Assembly (NCBI RefSeq): GCF_026004115.1
Contig: NZ_BPIM01000001.1
Coordinates: 2,336,501-2,400,500, forward strand
From: Meiothermus sp.
Lineage (GTDB): Bacteria; Deinococcota; Deinococci; Deinococcales; Thermaceae
Length of the DNA: 64,000 bases
Direction: 5' to 3'
Positions 27,366 to 38,304 of this stretch are shown in pieces. The position numbers were made by a program, and so were the translations under genes. The stretch's first letter is position 1. Every line of letters begins with the position of its first letter. Below the pieces are notes generated by a model, which saw only the letters and a program-made list of their open reading frames with translations, ran no database searches and had not been told where the DNA came from.

Positions 27366-28268
27366 CTAACCGATTCTGAAGGTTGAATGCTTGGCCTTGT
27401 GGTCGGGTTCTACGTGTATGGTGGTATGAACGCCGTCTATCTGCGCTTTCAGGGCATTCTCGAGCCGGTCGCAAATCTGATGGGCTTGCTCCACCGAGGT
27501 GCTCCCTGGCACCACTAAATGAAACTCCACAAAGGTGCGTGGCCCTGCCCGGCGGGTTCGAAGGTCGTGGATTTCCAGTACTTTGCCTTCGGAAGCCAGG
27601 CCCCCCAGGGCATAGTTGAGGGCATTGCGTATATCGGTCAACTCATGCTCGGGAACGGATTCGTCCATCAGACCGCCCACAGAATCTCGCACCAGGCGCC
27701 AACCCACCCACAAGATATTGACGGCTACCGCAATGGCCAGCAACGGGTCGAGCACCCACCAGCCGCTTAGCCAGGCCAGCCCAATTCCCGCAAGTACCCC
27801 CACCGAAGTCCAGACATCGGTCAGAATGTGCTGCCCATCGGCCACCACGGCGGGCGAACGCGCTTTGCGCCCACTTCGGATCAAAAACCAGCCCAGGAGG
27901 GCATTGAGCCCTGAAGCCCCCAGCGAAACCAACATCCCCGTGCCCAGCTCGGTGATGGGTTCCGGTGTGATTAGTTTGGGCCAGGCTTCCCACACAATAG
28001 CCAGGGCGGCCAGCACAATCAAAACCCCCTCCAGCACTGCCGAAAAGTATTCGGCCTTGGTGTGACCGTAGGGATGATTGTTGTCGGCGGGGCGGCGCGA
28101 AACCAGCACCGCAATCAGAGCGGCTCCTGCTGCCACAATATTGACCACAGACTCGAGCGCGTCGGAATAAAGGGCTACCGAACCAGTAAGTGCATAGGCC
28201 AGCCACTTCAGGCCAAACACCACCCCCGCTACCACGAGGCTCAAGGTTAGTACACGGACGGGGGTCAT
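27366..28268 (-). CDS. cation diffusion facilitator family transporter
   Basis: A 300-residue inner-membrane metal exporter (Zn2+, Fe2+, Co2+ or Mn2+/H+ antiport). It has the CDF motif ALYSDALESVVN, with the metal-site SD..LES, and HPYGHTKAEYFSAVLEGVLI with the HPxGH of TM3-TM4. A second pair of metal ligands lies in ADGQHILTDVWTS (HxxxD). The C-terminal cytoplasmic domain starts near residue 200. Start chosen at ATG 28268 because it puts the first hydrophobic helix at the N-terminus; an open frame extends 30 codons further. Confidence 0.9.
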   Translation of the reverse strand: MTPVRVLTLSLVVAGVVFGLKWLAYALTGSVALYSDALESVVNIVAAGAALIAVLVSRRPADNNHPYGHTKAEYFSAVLEGVLIVLAALAIVWEAWPKLITPEPITELGTGMLVSLGASGLNALLGWFLIRSGRKARSPAVVADGQHILTDVWTSVGVLAGIGLAWLSGWWVLDPLLAIAVAVNILWVGWRLVRDSVGGLMDESVPEHELTDIRNALNYALGGLASEGKVLEIHDLRTRRAGPRTFVEFHLVVPGSTSVEQAHQICDRLENALKAQIDGVHTTIHVEPDHKAKHSTFRIG

Positions 28269-28429
28269 GGGGTCTTTAAGTGGCAGGGGTTGTTGGGGTC
28301 GGTATACTTCATGACCTAAAACCGATTGGATCGGAAAAAGATCGAACTTCGCCCTCAACTATAAATCGGACGGGATGAGATAAAAAGTCCCGGTTGAGAA
28401 TTGGGCCGACTCAAGGCAGCCTTCCACAC

Positions 28430-28455
28430 AAAAAGGCCCCCTGATAGGGAGCCTT
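28430..28455 (-). terminator. intrinsic terminator of the tuf-rplA operon
   Basis: On the minus strand AAGGCTCCC pairs with GGGGGCCTT around TATCA, followed by TTTTTG. It lies just beyond the rplA stop codon, so rplJ and rplL are not part of this transcript. Confidence 0.85.
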
Positions 28456-28470
28456 CGTGGCTGGAGAATC

Positions 28471-29164
<694 letters not shown>

Positions 29165-29172
<8 letters not shown>

Positions 29173-29599
29173 GGGGCACCCCCGTCACTTCTACACCCAT
29201 CGCGCGGGCCGAACCGGCAATCTGGCGAGCGGCGGCTTCCACATCGTTGGCGTTCATATCAGCCATTTTTTGCTTGGCAATCTGGAGGCACTGCTCCCAG
29301 GTGAGCTGGCCCACCTTTTCACGCCCGGTCTTGCCCGAACCCTTTTCGATCCCGGCGGCCTTGCGAATCAGGTAGGAGGCCGGGGGGGTCTTGGTGATGA
29401 AGGTGAAGGAGCGGTCGGAGAAGATGGTGATCTCTACGGGCACAATGGCGTCGCCCATGCTGGCGCTGGCAGCGTTGAACTGCTTCACGAACTCCATGAT
29501 GTTGGCCCCGTGTTGCCCCAGGGCCGGGCCTACCGGCGGCGCAGGCGTGGCCTTGCCCGCCGGAAGCTGCAGTTTGACCATAGCAGCTATTTTTTTCAT
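29165..29599 (-). CDS. rplK: 50S ribosomal protein L11
   Basis: A 144-residue protein at the GTPase-associated centre. The [25 protein letters not shown] start, the [13 protein letters not shown] block and the C-terminal rRNA-binding part [21 protein letters not shown] are diagnostic. Ribosome site AGGAGG lies before the ATG. A 168-bp gap separates it from nusG. Confidence 0.97.
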
Positions 29600-29767
29600 T
29601 AGTACTTCCTCCTTTTATGATTTCCCGCTACCTGCGGGGGTCGGCTCCCACGAACTTCGTGGTCTTATCGCCTTGGCGCTTTCGCGCTTGCTCATAGCTG
29701 ATAGCAAATAACCAGAGGCTACGGGGTTTCGCTATCAGCAATCGGCCATTGGCTATTGGCGCTCGCG

Positions 29768-30325
29768 CTATGCGCGAACCACCTGCGAGAACTCCAGCTC
29801 CACTGGGGTTTCGCGCCCGAAAATAGATACCAGCACCTTGACCTTCTGGCGCTCGAGGTTGACCTCGCCCACCACGCCGGTAAAGTCGGCGAAGGGACCG
29901 GAGGCCACCCGTACCACGTCACCTTCCTTGAAGGTGACCTGGGGCTTGGGGGCTTCTTTCTTGCCAGCCAGACCAGCGATCTCCAGCAAGTGCTGTACCT
30001 CGTCTGGGGTCAGGGGCACGGGGTGGGTCGCAGTGCCCACGAAACCGGTCACGCCAGGGGTATTGCGTACCACTTCCCAGGCTTCGTTGACCTCGCCTGG
30101 CGTATCGCCCAAATCCACCAGCACATAGATGTAGCCCGGGTAGAGTTTGCGGCGCACCACGTCTTTTTTGCCCCCCTCGCGGTGCTCCACGACCTCCTCG
30201 GTAGGAATCAAGACCTGGAAGATCTTGTCCTGCATACCGAGGGCCTTCACCCGTTGCTCGAGGTTCTGCTTGACCTTGTCCTCGTAGCCTACATAGGTGT
30301 GGACGGCGTACCATTCAATGCTCAT
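29768..30325 (-). CDS. nusG: transcription termination/antitermination factor NusG
   Basis: A 185-residue transcription factor. The NGN domain ([44 protein letters not shown]) binds RNA polymerase. The KOW motif is [24 protein letters not shown], near residue 135. Follows secE by 16 bp. Confidence 0.97.
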   Translation of the reverse strand: MSIEWYAVHTYVGYEDKVKQNLEQRVKALGMQDKIFQVLIPTEEVVEHREGGKKDVVRRKLYPGYIYVLVDLGDTPGEVNEAWEVVRNTPGVTGFVGTATHPVPLTPDEVQHLLEIAGLAGKKEAPKPQVTFKEGDVVRVASGPFADFTGVVGEVNLERQKVKVLVSIFGRETPVELEFSQVVRA

Positions 30326-30341
30326 AGTTCACACCAGGACA

Positions 30342-30560
30342 TCAGGGCAGGCGCACCGTGATGAAGCGGAAGATGGTGTCGATCAGCCCCAGAACTACCA
30401 TGGCCACCACTGCAAAGACCAGGATAACCTGGGTGGATTCGATGATTTCCTGGCGGGTAGACCAGGTGACACGGGAAAGCTCGGCGCGGGCCTCGCGGAA
30501 GTAGTTGACAATCCGAGCACCGAGGGGGCGCTTTGGGGCGGCGTTTTGCTCTTGGGCCAT
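30342..30560 (-). CDS. secE: preprotein translocase subunit SecE
   Basis: A 72-residue single-pass subunit of SecYEG. The conserved amphipathic helix is FREARAELSRVTWSTRQEI, followed by the membrane segment VILVFAVVAMVVLGLIDTIFRFI. It lies between rpmG and nusG. Confidence 0.94.
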   Translation of the reverse strand: MAQEQNAAPKRPLGARIVNYFREARAELSRVTWSTRQEIIESTQVILVFAVVAMVVLGLIDTIFRFITVRLP

Positions 30561-30570
30561 ACAATCCGCC

Positions 30571-30735
30571 TTAGACCTTTACTTCCTTGTGGGGCAGGTG
30601 CTTGTTGCACCAGGGGCAAAACTTCTTGAGCTCGAGCTTGGCCGTAGTGTTGCGACGGTTTTTCTCAGTCGCATAATTGCGGCGTTTGCACTCGGTGCAC
30701 TCCAAGAGCAGCTTGATTCGTACATCGCTTGCCAT
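30571..30735 (-). CDS. rpmG: 50S ribosomal protein L33
   Basis: A 54-residue protein. [26 protein letters not shown], and [21 protein letters not shown] match L33 over the whole length. The pairs CTEC and CPWC make it the zinc-binding (C+) form, which matters for zinc economy in the cell. The usual tuf-rpmG-secE order is kept. Confidence 0.95.
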   Translation of the reverse strand: MASDVRIKLLLECTECKRRNYATEKNRRNTTAKLELKKFCPWCNKHLPHKEVKV

Positions 30736-30756
30736 GTCATTCCTCTTTCAGCCTTC

Positions 30757-30787
30757 GGCCCAGTCAGACTTAGAGCCTGACCGGGCC
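30757..30787 (-). other. stem-loop between tuf and rpmG
   Basis: GGCCCAGTCAG (30757-30767) and CTGACCGGGCC (30777-30787) form an 11-bp stem around a 9-base loop. No T-run follows. It probably helps RNA processing or uncouples tuf, which is needed in large excess, from the downstream genes. Confidence 0.5.
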
Positions 30788-30809
30788 AGCAAGCTTATAT
30801 TTTACCACG

Positions 30810-32027
<1,218 letters not shown>

Positions 32028-32074
32028 TTGTGTTGCCTCCTTTGGCTTCCGCTAAGGTATTTCCTTTTCAGGAA

Positions 32075-32106
32075 CACACCGCCCGCAGCGGTGGACGGGC
32101 GGTGTG
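32075..32106 (-). other. stem-loop between tRNA-Thr and tuf
   Basis: CACACCGCCCG (32075-32085) pairs perfectly with CGGGCGGTGTG (32096-32106), around a 10-base loop. There is no T-run. It sits five bases beyond the tRNA CCA end and probably guides cleavage between tRNA and mRNA parts of the transcript. Confidence 0.55.
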
Positions 32107-32110
32107 GGTT

Positions 32111-32186
32111 TGGAGCTCGGGATCGGGCTTGAACCGACGACCTCACCCTTACCAAGGGTGTGCTCTACCAGCTGAGCTACCCGAGC
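32111..32186 (-). tRNA. tRNA-Thr (anticodon GGT)
   Basis: A 76-nt cloverleaf. The acceptor stem is GCTCGGG/CCCGAGC, and CCA is encoded. The anticodon stem CACCC/GGGTG encloses TTGGTAA. The T-arm contains GGTTCAAGCC. Fourth tRNA of the cluster. Confidence 0.96.
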
Positions 32187-32215
32187 ACCTGAGGTGTTCG
32201 CGCACATAGCGCTTC

Positions 32216-32291
<76 letters not shown>

Positions 32292-32315
32292 ATTGGACGC
32301 GCCTTTAAGGCGCAT

Positions 32316-32401
<86 letters not shown>

Positions 32402-32404
32402 TTG

Positions 32405-32480
<76 letters not shown>

Positions 32481-32542
32481 CCGGCTTGCTGTTCTTCCGA
32501 TGGTTGCTTTGGACAGAGGGGTTGAACCTCGTCCAAGTCGTA

Positions 32543-32571
32543 AGGTTACACCACGCGCGAGGGGCTGTCAA
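32543..32571 (-). promoter_or_regulatory. promoter of the tRNA-tuf operon
   Basis: On the minus strand TTGACA (32566-32571), a 17-bp spacer and TAACCT (32543-32548). A perfect -35 with ideal spacing suits a strong stable-RNA promoter. Transcription would begin about 55 bases before the first tRNA. Confidence 0.75.
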
Positions 32572-32654
32572 GCCGAACAAAGGCCGTAAGCAAGCCAAAG
32601 CCTGACACCTTGGGATCCGCGTTCCAGCATCTGGAGGTCTGGTACAGTACGGGC

Positions 32655-33998
32655 ATGCAAATTACTCCTTTTGGGGCGGCCCAGACCGTGACCGGTAGCT
32701 GTCATTTGGTTGAACACCGGGATTTCAGATTGTTGCTCGATTGTGGGGCCTACCAGGGGGCGGACGAAGAGCGCAACGAGGAGCCTTTTGGTTTTGACCC
32801 CCAGCGCATAGATGCAGTGCTAATTTCGCACGCTCACAACGACCATATTGGACGCTTGCCCTTGCTGGTGCGTCGGAGCTACAGGGGCCGGGTGTATGTG
32901 ACCGAGCCCACCCGGCTGATTTTGCCGGTAATATTGCAAGATTCGCTCAAGCTGATGCAGGAAGAGCGCGAGCGCCTGGCGCGCAAAGGACGTGAGGTGC
33001 CCCCCTTGTCCTGGGACGAAAAAGACCTGGCCGAGCTCTATGGCCGCCTGGAAGAGGTCACCTATTACCAGACTCAGAGCCTGGGGCCATTCCGTTACCG
33101 TTTGCGCGATGCGGGCCACCTGCCGGGTAGTGCCTTTATTCAGCTTGAAGCCGATGACAAGACCCTGATTTTCAGCGGTGACCTGGGACACCGGCGCAAG
33201 GATGTGCTCACCGACCCCGATTACCCCGCCCAGGTAGACCTGATGGTCTGCGAAGGAACTTATGGCGACCGCTCCCACCGCCCCTTTGCTGCCACCCTGG
33301 AAGAGTTCGCCGACATTCTAAACGGGGTGCTGAGCCAGGAGGGCAAGGTGTTCATTCCGTCGTTTGCCCTCGAGCGCACCCAGGAGATTCTGTTTTATAT
33401 CCGCGAGCTCGAGCAGCGGGAGGCCATTCCTGTGGTTCCGGTGTTTGTGGACTCGCCCATGGCCTCCAAAATCAGCGAGATTTACCCAAAAGTGCGGGAC
33501 TTCTTTAGCACTGAAGTGCAGCACATCTATTCGCATGGGCTTGATCCCTTTCGTCCCAGGCGCCTCGACTACACCCAAAGCGTGGAAGAGTCCAAAGCCC
33601 TCAACTTGATGAAAGGGCCCCTGATCATAATTGCCGGCAACGGGATGCTTTCCGGTGGGCGCATCCTGCACCACCTGCGCCACGGCCTGCCCGAGGCAAA
33701 AAATGCGGTCATCATCACCGGTTACCAGCCCAGGGGGGGCCTGGGCGAGCTACTTATCCATGGCGCCGAGACAGTGCGGATGTTCGGCGAAACCGTTAGG
33801 GTACGGGCCAAAACCCATACCCTGGGGGGTTTTTCGGGCCATGCGGGCCGCGATGAACTGCTCGACTGGCTGGACAGTGAGAAGCGGGTGGCGCTGGTAC
33901 ACGGCGAGGTGGACAAACTGCAAAGCCTGGGTCAGGCTCTGCGTGAGCGTGGCAAAGAGGCTTTTTTGGCTGAGTGGGGTAAACCCATAGAAGTTTAG
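32655..33998 (+). CDS. metallo-beta-lactamase fold, beta-CASP ribonuclease
   Basis: A 447-residue two-zinc nuclease of the RNA-specific beta-CASP group (close in style to Thermus TTHA0252). The HxHxDH motif is ISHAHNDHIGRLP (about residues 57-69). DAGHLPGSAF and FSGDLGHRRKDVL supply further ligands. The beta-CASP domain covers roughly 190-400, with GNGMLSGGRILHHL and HTLGGFSGHAGRDELLDWL, which carries the late His motifs. ATG 32655 follows TACAGT closely, so it may be leaderless. Probably an RNA-processing endo/exonuclease. Confidence 0.92.
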   Translation: MQITPFGAAQTVTGSCHLVEHRDFRLLLDCGAYQGADEERNEEPFGFDPQRIDAVLISHAHNDHIGRLPLLVRRSYRGRVYVTEPTRLILPVILQDSLKLMQEERERLARKGREVPPLSWDEKDLAELYGRLEEVTYYQTQSLGPFRYRLRDAGHLPGSAFIQLEADDKTLIFSGDLGHRRKDVLTDPDYPAQVDLMVCEGTYGDRSHRPFAATLEEFADILNGVLSQEGKVFIPSFALERTQEILFYIRELEQREAIPVVPVFVDSPMASKISEIYPKVRDFFSTEVQHIYSHGLDPFRPRRLDYTQSVEESKALNLMKGPLIIIAGNGMLSGGRILHHLRHGLPEAKNAVIITGYQPRGGLGELLIHGAETVRMFGETVRVRAKTHTLGGFSGHAGRDELLDWLDSEKRVALVHGEVDKLQSLGQALRERGKEAFLAEWGKPIEV

Positions 33999-34170
33999 GG
34001 GGGTTGTGGAATCCAGCGCACAGCCTATTCAAGGCCATTTTGCGCTGCTGAGGGCTCACAAACTTGACATGACCGGGTTGAATGGGGAAGTGAGGCAATA
34101 GCAAGGTTTCTGACTATAGAACCGTAGGTACTGAAGTTACCAGGGTTGACTTGACTACAGGGGGTAAGGG

Positions 34171-35025
34171 ATGAAGAAAAGTATAGCCTGGGTGGGAGCG
34201 ATGGGGCTGGCCTGGGCCCTCGCTCAGGATGGTGTGGGCTCTGTACCCTGGGCGGTGGGAGGGGTGCAGCAACCCGCGCTGTTGCGGGTGAGTGAGCTGC
34301 GCAGCCTTTTGGAGCCCAAAGGGGTGCGTTTCAACGAGACCGGTATCCTGGGGCGCTACCTGCTCGAGGTCAGATTCCCCCAGACCGCCAACGGCCTGTA
34401 CCTGCGGATGGTCAGCCAGAACGAAATCGCCTATGCTGTTTTTGACGACCTGTTCATTAATCTGGCCCAGGTGGATCTGGGCATCCGTACCCCGGTTCGG
34501 GTAGAGGGCTGGGCCAACCCTGTGATTACCATTGGGCCCACGGTTTTCAAGCTGGGCACTGCCCGCAATCCGGTCAATCCCTACCTGGGCTACATGTATC
34601 TGGCCCGCAAGGCCTTGATTGACCGGAGCGATGCGCCCCCCTACCTGGCCAAACTCCTTGATGAAGACCCCAAGGCCCGGCGCTGCCTGCACGAGTTGCG
34701 GGTGAGCGACCCCGCCGGAACCGTCTATGCGGCGGCCAGCCGGGTCTGGGCCGAGGCCAACCTTAAGGCACCCTACGACAAAATCCCCGACTTCGCTAAG
34801 CCGGCAGCTTTTCACGTGGGGGCCGTACAAAACGGTCGTATTCGCCTGTTGCTGCCGGGCGAATCGGCCAGTTATGCCAGCAGCCTGCCCAACTGGGAAA
34901 AGGCGCGCGACCGGGAAACGCTGATCCTGATCAAACTTTCGGGCCGGGTGGTGGATTTGCAGGCTGAGTACCAGGTGGTGGTACCGCCGCAGGGCCGCAG
35001 CCGAGCCCTTCGCTGTGCGCCCTAG
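34171..35025 (+). CDS. secreted hypothetical protein
   Basis: A 284-residue protein with an N-terminal signal peptide (MKKSIAWVGAMGLAWALAQ). I do not recognise the family. The mature part is mixed alpha/beta, with two Cys residues (in ARRCLHELR and ALRCAP) that could form a disulfide. The ATG follows GGGGTAAGGG. It stands alone, converging on a histidine kinase with 34 bp between stops. An extracytoplasmic location is an inference from the leader. Confidence 0.7.
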   Translation: MKKSIAWVGAMGLAWALAQDGVGSVPWAVGGVQQPALLRVSELRSLLEPKGVRFNETGILGRYLLEVRFPQTANGLYLRMVSQNEIAYAVFDDLFINLAQVDLGIRTPVRVEGWANPVITIGPTVFKLGTARNPVNPYLGYMYLARKALIDRSDAPPYLAKLLDEDPKARRCLHELRVSDPAGTVYAAASRVWAEANLKAPYDKIPDFAKPAAFHVGAVQNGRIRLLLPGESASYASSLPNWEKARDRETLILIKLSGRVVDLQAEYQVVVPPQGRSRALRCAP

Positions 35026-35059
35026 CGACAGCTTCTGGGTGCTGGTATGCCTTCAAGCG

Positions 35060-36649
35060 TCAAAAGGGCAGTTCGGCGCGTACAGTGGTGCCCTGGTGCT
35101 CTACCGACTCGACTGTAAAGCGTCCGCCCCGGGCCTCGACCCGTTCGCGCATCTGGGTCAGACCAAAGCCACCCATGCCGCTTGCCGAGTCTGAGACTTT
35201 GAATCCCTTGCCGTTGTCGCTGATCTCCAGCACACCGCCCCGCTCACCCAGCGGCGTGATCTTGACCTGCACCAGGCCAGGCCTGCCGTGCTTGGCAGCA
35301 TTAGTCAGCGCCTCTTGCAAGACCCGGAAAAATACCAACTCGGAAGCCTGCGAGAGCTCGATTTTTTCCGGTAGGATCAGGCGCACCCGGAAGCCCGCCT
35401 GCTCGGCAAAAGCACTGGCATAGCGCCGCACCGACTCCAGAAAGCCATAGCGCTCCAGATCAATGGGCCGCAGGGCAAATATGCTGCGCCGTACCTCCCG
35501 TATCTGGCCCCGCAGGGCCTCCTTGACCTGCTGGAGTTCTTCGACGGCACGCTGTAAGTCGGTTTGTAATAGCCGTTCGGCCAGGTCGAGTTTGAGGGCC
35601 ATAAAGGCCAATGCCTGGGCGATGCCGTCGTGGATTTCGCGGGCAATGCGATTGCGCTCCTCGGTGAGGGCCAGTTCCTCGGCCCGCAGATAGGCCTGGG
35701 CATTGCGGACCGCCAGCGCAACCTGGGCGGCCAGAAAGCGCAAAAAGGGTAGTCTCTGGCGCAGGTTGTCGGCCTCACCCTGAACGAGCAGCAGGCCAAT
35801 GGCGGTCTGTTGGTGTAGCGGCACCGCCAGCAGGTTGTCCCGCACAAACACCGGGGCTTCCAGGGCTTCCTTCCACTGGTGCTCGGGTACAAAGGCGTAG
35901 GGGGGAAGCTCGAGGTCTCGCAACACCTGCGGCTGCAAGAAATTCTCCTCATCCAGCAACAACACCCCACCCCCGCTGGCCCCGGCCCAGGCCAGGATGC
36001 GCTCCATCAGGCGCTGCAACAAGCGCTCTAGGTTGGCTTCGGCGCGCAGGGCCTGGTCTACTTCGTAAAGGGTGAGCAGGTCGCGGCTGCGGGCACGAAC
36101 GGTGTCCAGTGCCCCGGCAATTTCGGCTGCCAGCACTTCCAAAAAACTCTTCTCCTCGCCCGAGAGCGGGCGGGGCGGGGCCACCTCGAGCTTGCCTTGC
36201 ATGCCCGGCAAGGGCAGTTCGTAATGCGGCACGGCTTGGCCCTTGAAGCCGGGTGAGGTTGCCCGAACCCCCTCGAGGGTCAGCGCGGCCTCCATTCCCA
36301 GCGCTTGCGCTACCTCCTGTACCACTGTGGTCAGGGCTTGCTCGAGGTTGTCGGCTGCCGAGGCCCGCTTGAGGATGTTGCCGATGGCCTCGAGCCGCCG
36401 GTTGGCCGCTTCCAGAGCACGCTGAGCGCGTTCTCGGTCTTGTACCTGCTGGGCAATCCACTCCAGGGTCATCCAGGTGACCAGGGGCCCTACCAGGCCA
36501 TAAAAGCCCAACCGCAGCCAGAAGGCCACCGGCTGGCCCTGATAGGGCTCGAGGGAAAGCTCAAAAAGCACCACCACCAGCACAATGACCAGCGGCAGAA
36601 TCAGCCGGTAGAGCCTGATTAGACGATAAAGGCTGGGGATGGGCTCCAT
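35060..36649 (-). CDS. sensor histidine kinase (NarX/LiaS type) with GAF domain
   Basis: A 529-residue kinase. Two or three membrane segments lie in residues 10-65 (LILPLVIVLVVVLFELSL and LRLGFYGLVGPLVTWMTL). A coiled coil follows (ERAQRALEAANRRLEAIGN). GAF-like regions lie at about 85-330. The HisKA_3 dimer motif ALTEERNRIAREIHDGIAQA contains the phospho-His (about residue 341). The HATPase domain is at the C-terminus, with TNAAKHGRPG (N box), ISDNGKGF (G1) and GGFGLTQMRERVEARGG (G2). No response regulator is adjacent, so it is an orphan here. Confidence 0.9.
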   Translation of the reverse strand: MEPIPSLYRLIRLYRLILPLVIVLVVVLFELSLEPYQGQPVAFWLRLGFYGLVGPLVTWMTLEWIAQQVQDRERAQRALEAANRRLEAIGNILKRASAADNLEQALTTVVQEVAQALGMEAALTLEGVRATSPGFKGQAVPHYELPLPGMQGKLEVAPPRPLSGEEKSFLEVLAAEIAGALDTVRARSRDLLTLYEVDQALRAEANLERLLQRLMERILAWAGASGGGVLLLDEENFLQPQVLRDLELPPYAFVPEHQWKEALEAPVFVRDNLLAVPLHQQTAIGLLLVQGEADNLRQRLPFLRFLAAQVALAVRNAQAYLRAEELALTEERNRIAREIHDGIAQALAFMALKLDLAERLLQTDLQRAVEELQQVKEALRGQIREVRRSIFALRPIDLERYGFLESVRRYASAFAEQAGFRVRLILPEKIELSQASELVFFRVLQEALTNAAKHGRPGLVQVKITPLGERGGVLEISDNGKGFKVSDSASGMGGFGLTQMRERVEARGGRFTVESVEHQGTTVRAELPF

Positions 36650-36676
36650 GCAAAGAGATTATAGAACCGAACCCAC

Positions 36677-37450
36677 TTACCCTTCCGGGTCAGTCTTTCG
36701 CCGTCCGTGCTGGGCATACCAACGGCTTTGATGTAAAAATCCCCGCAAAAACTGTACCTCGCCCGGGGTCAGGCTGGCCTTATGCAGCAGTCGGCGAAAG
36801 CGCCGGACGGCATAGGGCAGGCGGTTCTCGTCGGTAAAGCCGATGCGCAGGATGTACTCGCGCAGGTCGTCGAAGAGCTGCTGCAGGGCAGCCTGCTCGG
36901 CTAGCGGGGGGCGGTCGGGGGCGGGCGGAGCCGAAGCGGCGCCGAAAATCTCATAGCAAAGCAACAACACCGCCTGGGCCAGGTTGAGGCTGGGCTGCTT
37001 GGGTGCAGTTGGAATGCGTACAATTAGCTGGGATAGGTCGATCTCCTCGGTGGTCAGGCCCGAGGTCTCGCGCCCGAAAACCACCGCTACCCTGCCCTGC
37101 GGTGCGACCTCAGCTACCCGCTGGGCCATCGGCCTGGGCCCCACTACCGGCCCGGTGTAAATTTCCCGTTCCCGCACGGTGGTGCCCACCACCAGCCGTG
37201 CATCGGCTACGGCCTCGGGGAGGGCTTGTACTACCTCGAGGTTGTCTAGAATCTCTTCGGCGTGTACCGCCAGACGGTAGGCCATGGAGCCCCCGGGGCG
37301 CAGGGCCAGATCCTCCAGCACCCGGGGTTCGGGGGCTACCAGCCACAAGTCCGAGATACCAAAGTTTTGCATAGCGCGTGCGGCGGCCCCCACGTTCATG
37401 GGTTCTTGGCTGCCTACCAGCACAATACGAACGTTCTCAAGCCAATTCAT
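36677..37450 (-). CDS. TrmH/SpoU family RNA 2'-O-methyltransferase (TrmJ-like)
   Basis: A protein of about 257 residues. The SPOUT knot is shown by IVLVGSQEPMNVGAAARAMQNFG at the N-terminus, VVFGRETSGLTTEEIDLSQ in the middle and IPTAPKQPSLNLAQAVLLLCYE, which binds AdoMet. The C-terminal helices match TrmJ, which methylates position 32 of tRNA, but other TrmH-type enzymes are possible. Start taken at ATG 37450; an ATG 8 codons earlier (37474) is also in frame. Confidence 0.88.
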   Translation of the reverse strand: MNWLENVRIVLVGSQEPMNVGAAARAMQNFGISDLWLVAPEPRVLEDLALRPGGSMAYRLAVHAEEILDNLEVVQALPEAVADARLVVGTTVREREIYTGPVVGPRPMAQRVAEVAPQGRVAVVFGRETSGLTTEEIDLSQLIVRIPTAPKQPSLNLAQAVLLLCYEIFGAASAPPAPDRPPLAEQAALQQLFDDLREYILRIGFTDENRLPYAVRRFRRLLHKASLTPGEVQFLRGFLHQSRWYAQHGRRKTDPEG

Positions 37451-37533
37451 CGGCTTTAGCCTAACGGCAAACACTTGCTGCGTGAAGGCTTCCGGGGCAG
37501 GGTGTAAAGCGTATCAGCATAGCTTCCATTGGC

Positions 37534-38217
37534 TCAGGTTGTCTTGCGGAGGCGCTCTAGTCCATCCAGCACAATCTCGAGTCCAATTCCAAACTCTTCA
37601 GCGTAATCGTAGCCTGGTTTGAATACATGTTCGCTAGCCATCTCGACCAGGTACGGATATTCCCCCGCAGCTACCTCGGCCATAATGCTTTCGGCGGCGG
37701 GGCCTGCCTCCTCGAAGGTATTGAAGGGCAGGTTGAGCTGCTGCAAAACAAAGCCATACACATAGCTATCCAATAGCGAGTAGGCATGGGCGGCGGCTGC
37801 CACCGAGAAGCCATTTTTGCGGAAGCACTCGAGTACCGCATTGTGGTGGCGTAGGGTTGCCGGGCCAGGCGAGGTGCGCGATTCCATCAGCCCCAGGGCC
37901 CAGCGGTGGCGCACCAGAGCGGCCCTAGCGGAGTGCGCCCTGGTCCGAATCCTGCTCCTCCATTCGCCCGCTGGGGGTAGCTCAATCTCGGCAAACACCC
38001 GGTCAATCATGCCGTCCAGAAGCCGATCCTTGTTGGCGAAGTGGTAGTAAAGCGACATGGCCTCCACCTCAAGCTCCAGCGCCAGGCGGCGCATGGTGAG
38101 AGCCTGTATACCCTCCTGGTCGGCTATTTCCAGGGCTTTTTGTAAAACCCGTTCGCGGCTCAGTTTGGCTTTAGGCTCGGTTTTTAGCCCGGATGATTTG
38201 GCGGATTTCGGGGTCAT
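37534..38217 (-). CDS. TetR family transcriptional regulator
   Basis: A protein of about 227 residues. The N-terminal helix-turn-helix lies in KLSRERVLQKALEIADQEGI and ALTMRRLALELEVEAMSLYYHFANKDRLL. The C-terminal half (from HRWALGLMESRTSPGPATLRH on) resembles the TetR C-terminal class of tetracycline or multidrug-type repressors. It is divergent from an MDR-type oxidoreductase, with two palindromic operators between them. A TTG upstream at 38238 is an alternative start. Confidence 0.9.
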   Translation of the reverse strand: MTPKSAKSSGLKTEPKAKLSRERVLQKALEIADQEGIQALTMRRLALELEVEAMSLYYHFANKDRLLDGMIDRVFAEIELPPAGEWRSRIRTRAHSARAALVRHRWALGLMESRTSPGPATLRHHNAVLECFRKNGFSVAAAAHAYSLLDSYVYGFVLQQLNLPFNTFEEAGPAAESIMAEVAAGEYPYLVEMASEHVFKPGYDYAEEFGIGLEIVLDGLERLRKTT

Positions 38218-38231
38218 AACGCGACGCTCTA

Positions 38232-38260
38232 TTGACAATCTTACACTGTAAGGCTAGTCT
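38232..38260 (+). promoter_or_regulatory. promoter of the oxidoreductase gene
   Basis: TTGACA (38232-38237), 17 bp, TAGTCT (38255-38260). The first repressor palindrome lies in the spacer, so binding should block RNA polymerase directly. Confidence 0.65.
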
Positions 38261-38289
38261 GTAAAATAACCTTACAATGTAAGGCTAGT
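38240..38289. promoter_or_regulatory. twin TetR operators
   Basis: Two near-identical 19-bp boxes, CTTACACTGTAAGGCTAGT (38240-38258) and CTTACAATGTAAGGCTAGT (38271-38289), each contain a palindrome CTTACA-n-TGTAAG. They repeat with a 31-bp period, about three helical turns, so two dimers could bind one face of DNA. They cover the promoter and the 5' leader. Confidence 0.8.
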
Positions 38290-38304
38290 TAGGAAAGCTG
38301 AAAT

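Noticed and set aside
29600-29767. A small gene between rplK and nusG
   Set aside because: No frame has a ribosome site and family match; the stretch is made of short palindromes and repeated CTGATAGC-like words.
30757-30787. Stem-loop after tuf as a terminator
   Set aside because: No T-run follows on the minus strand and rpmG, secE and nusG continue closely, so a processing or modulation role fits better.
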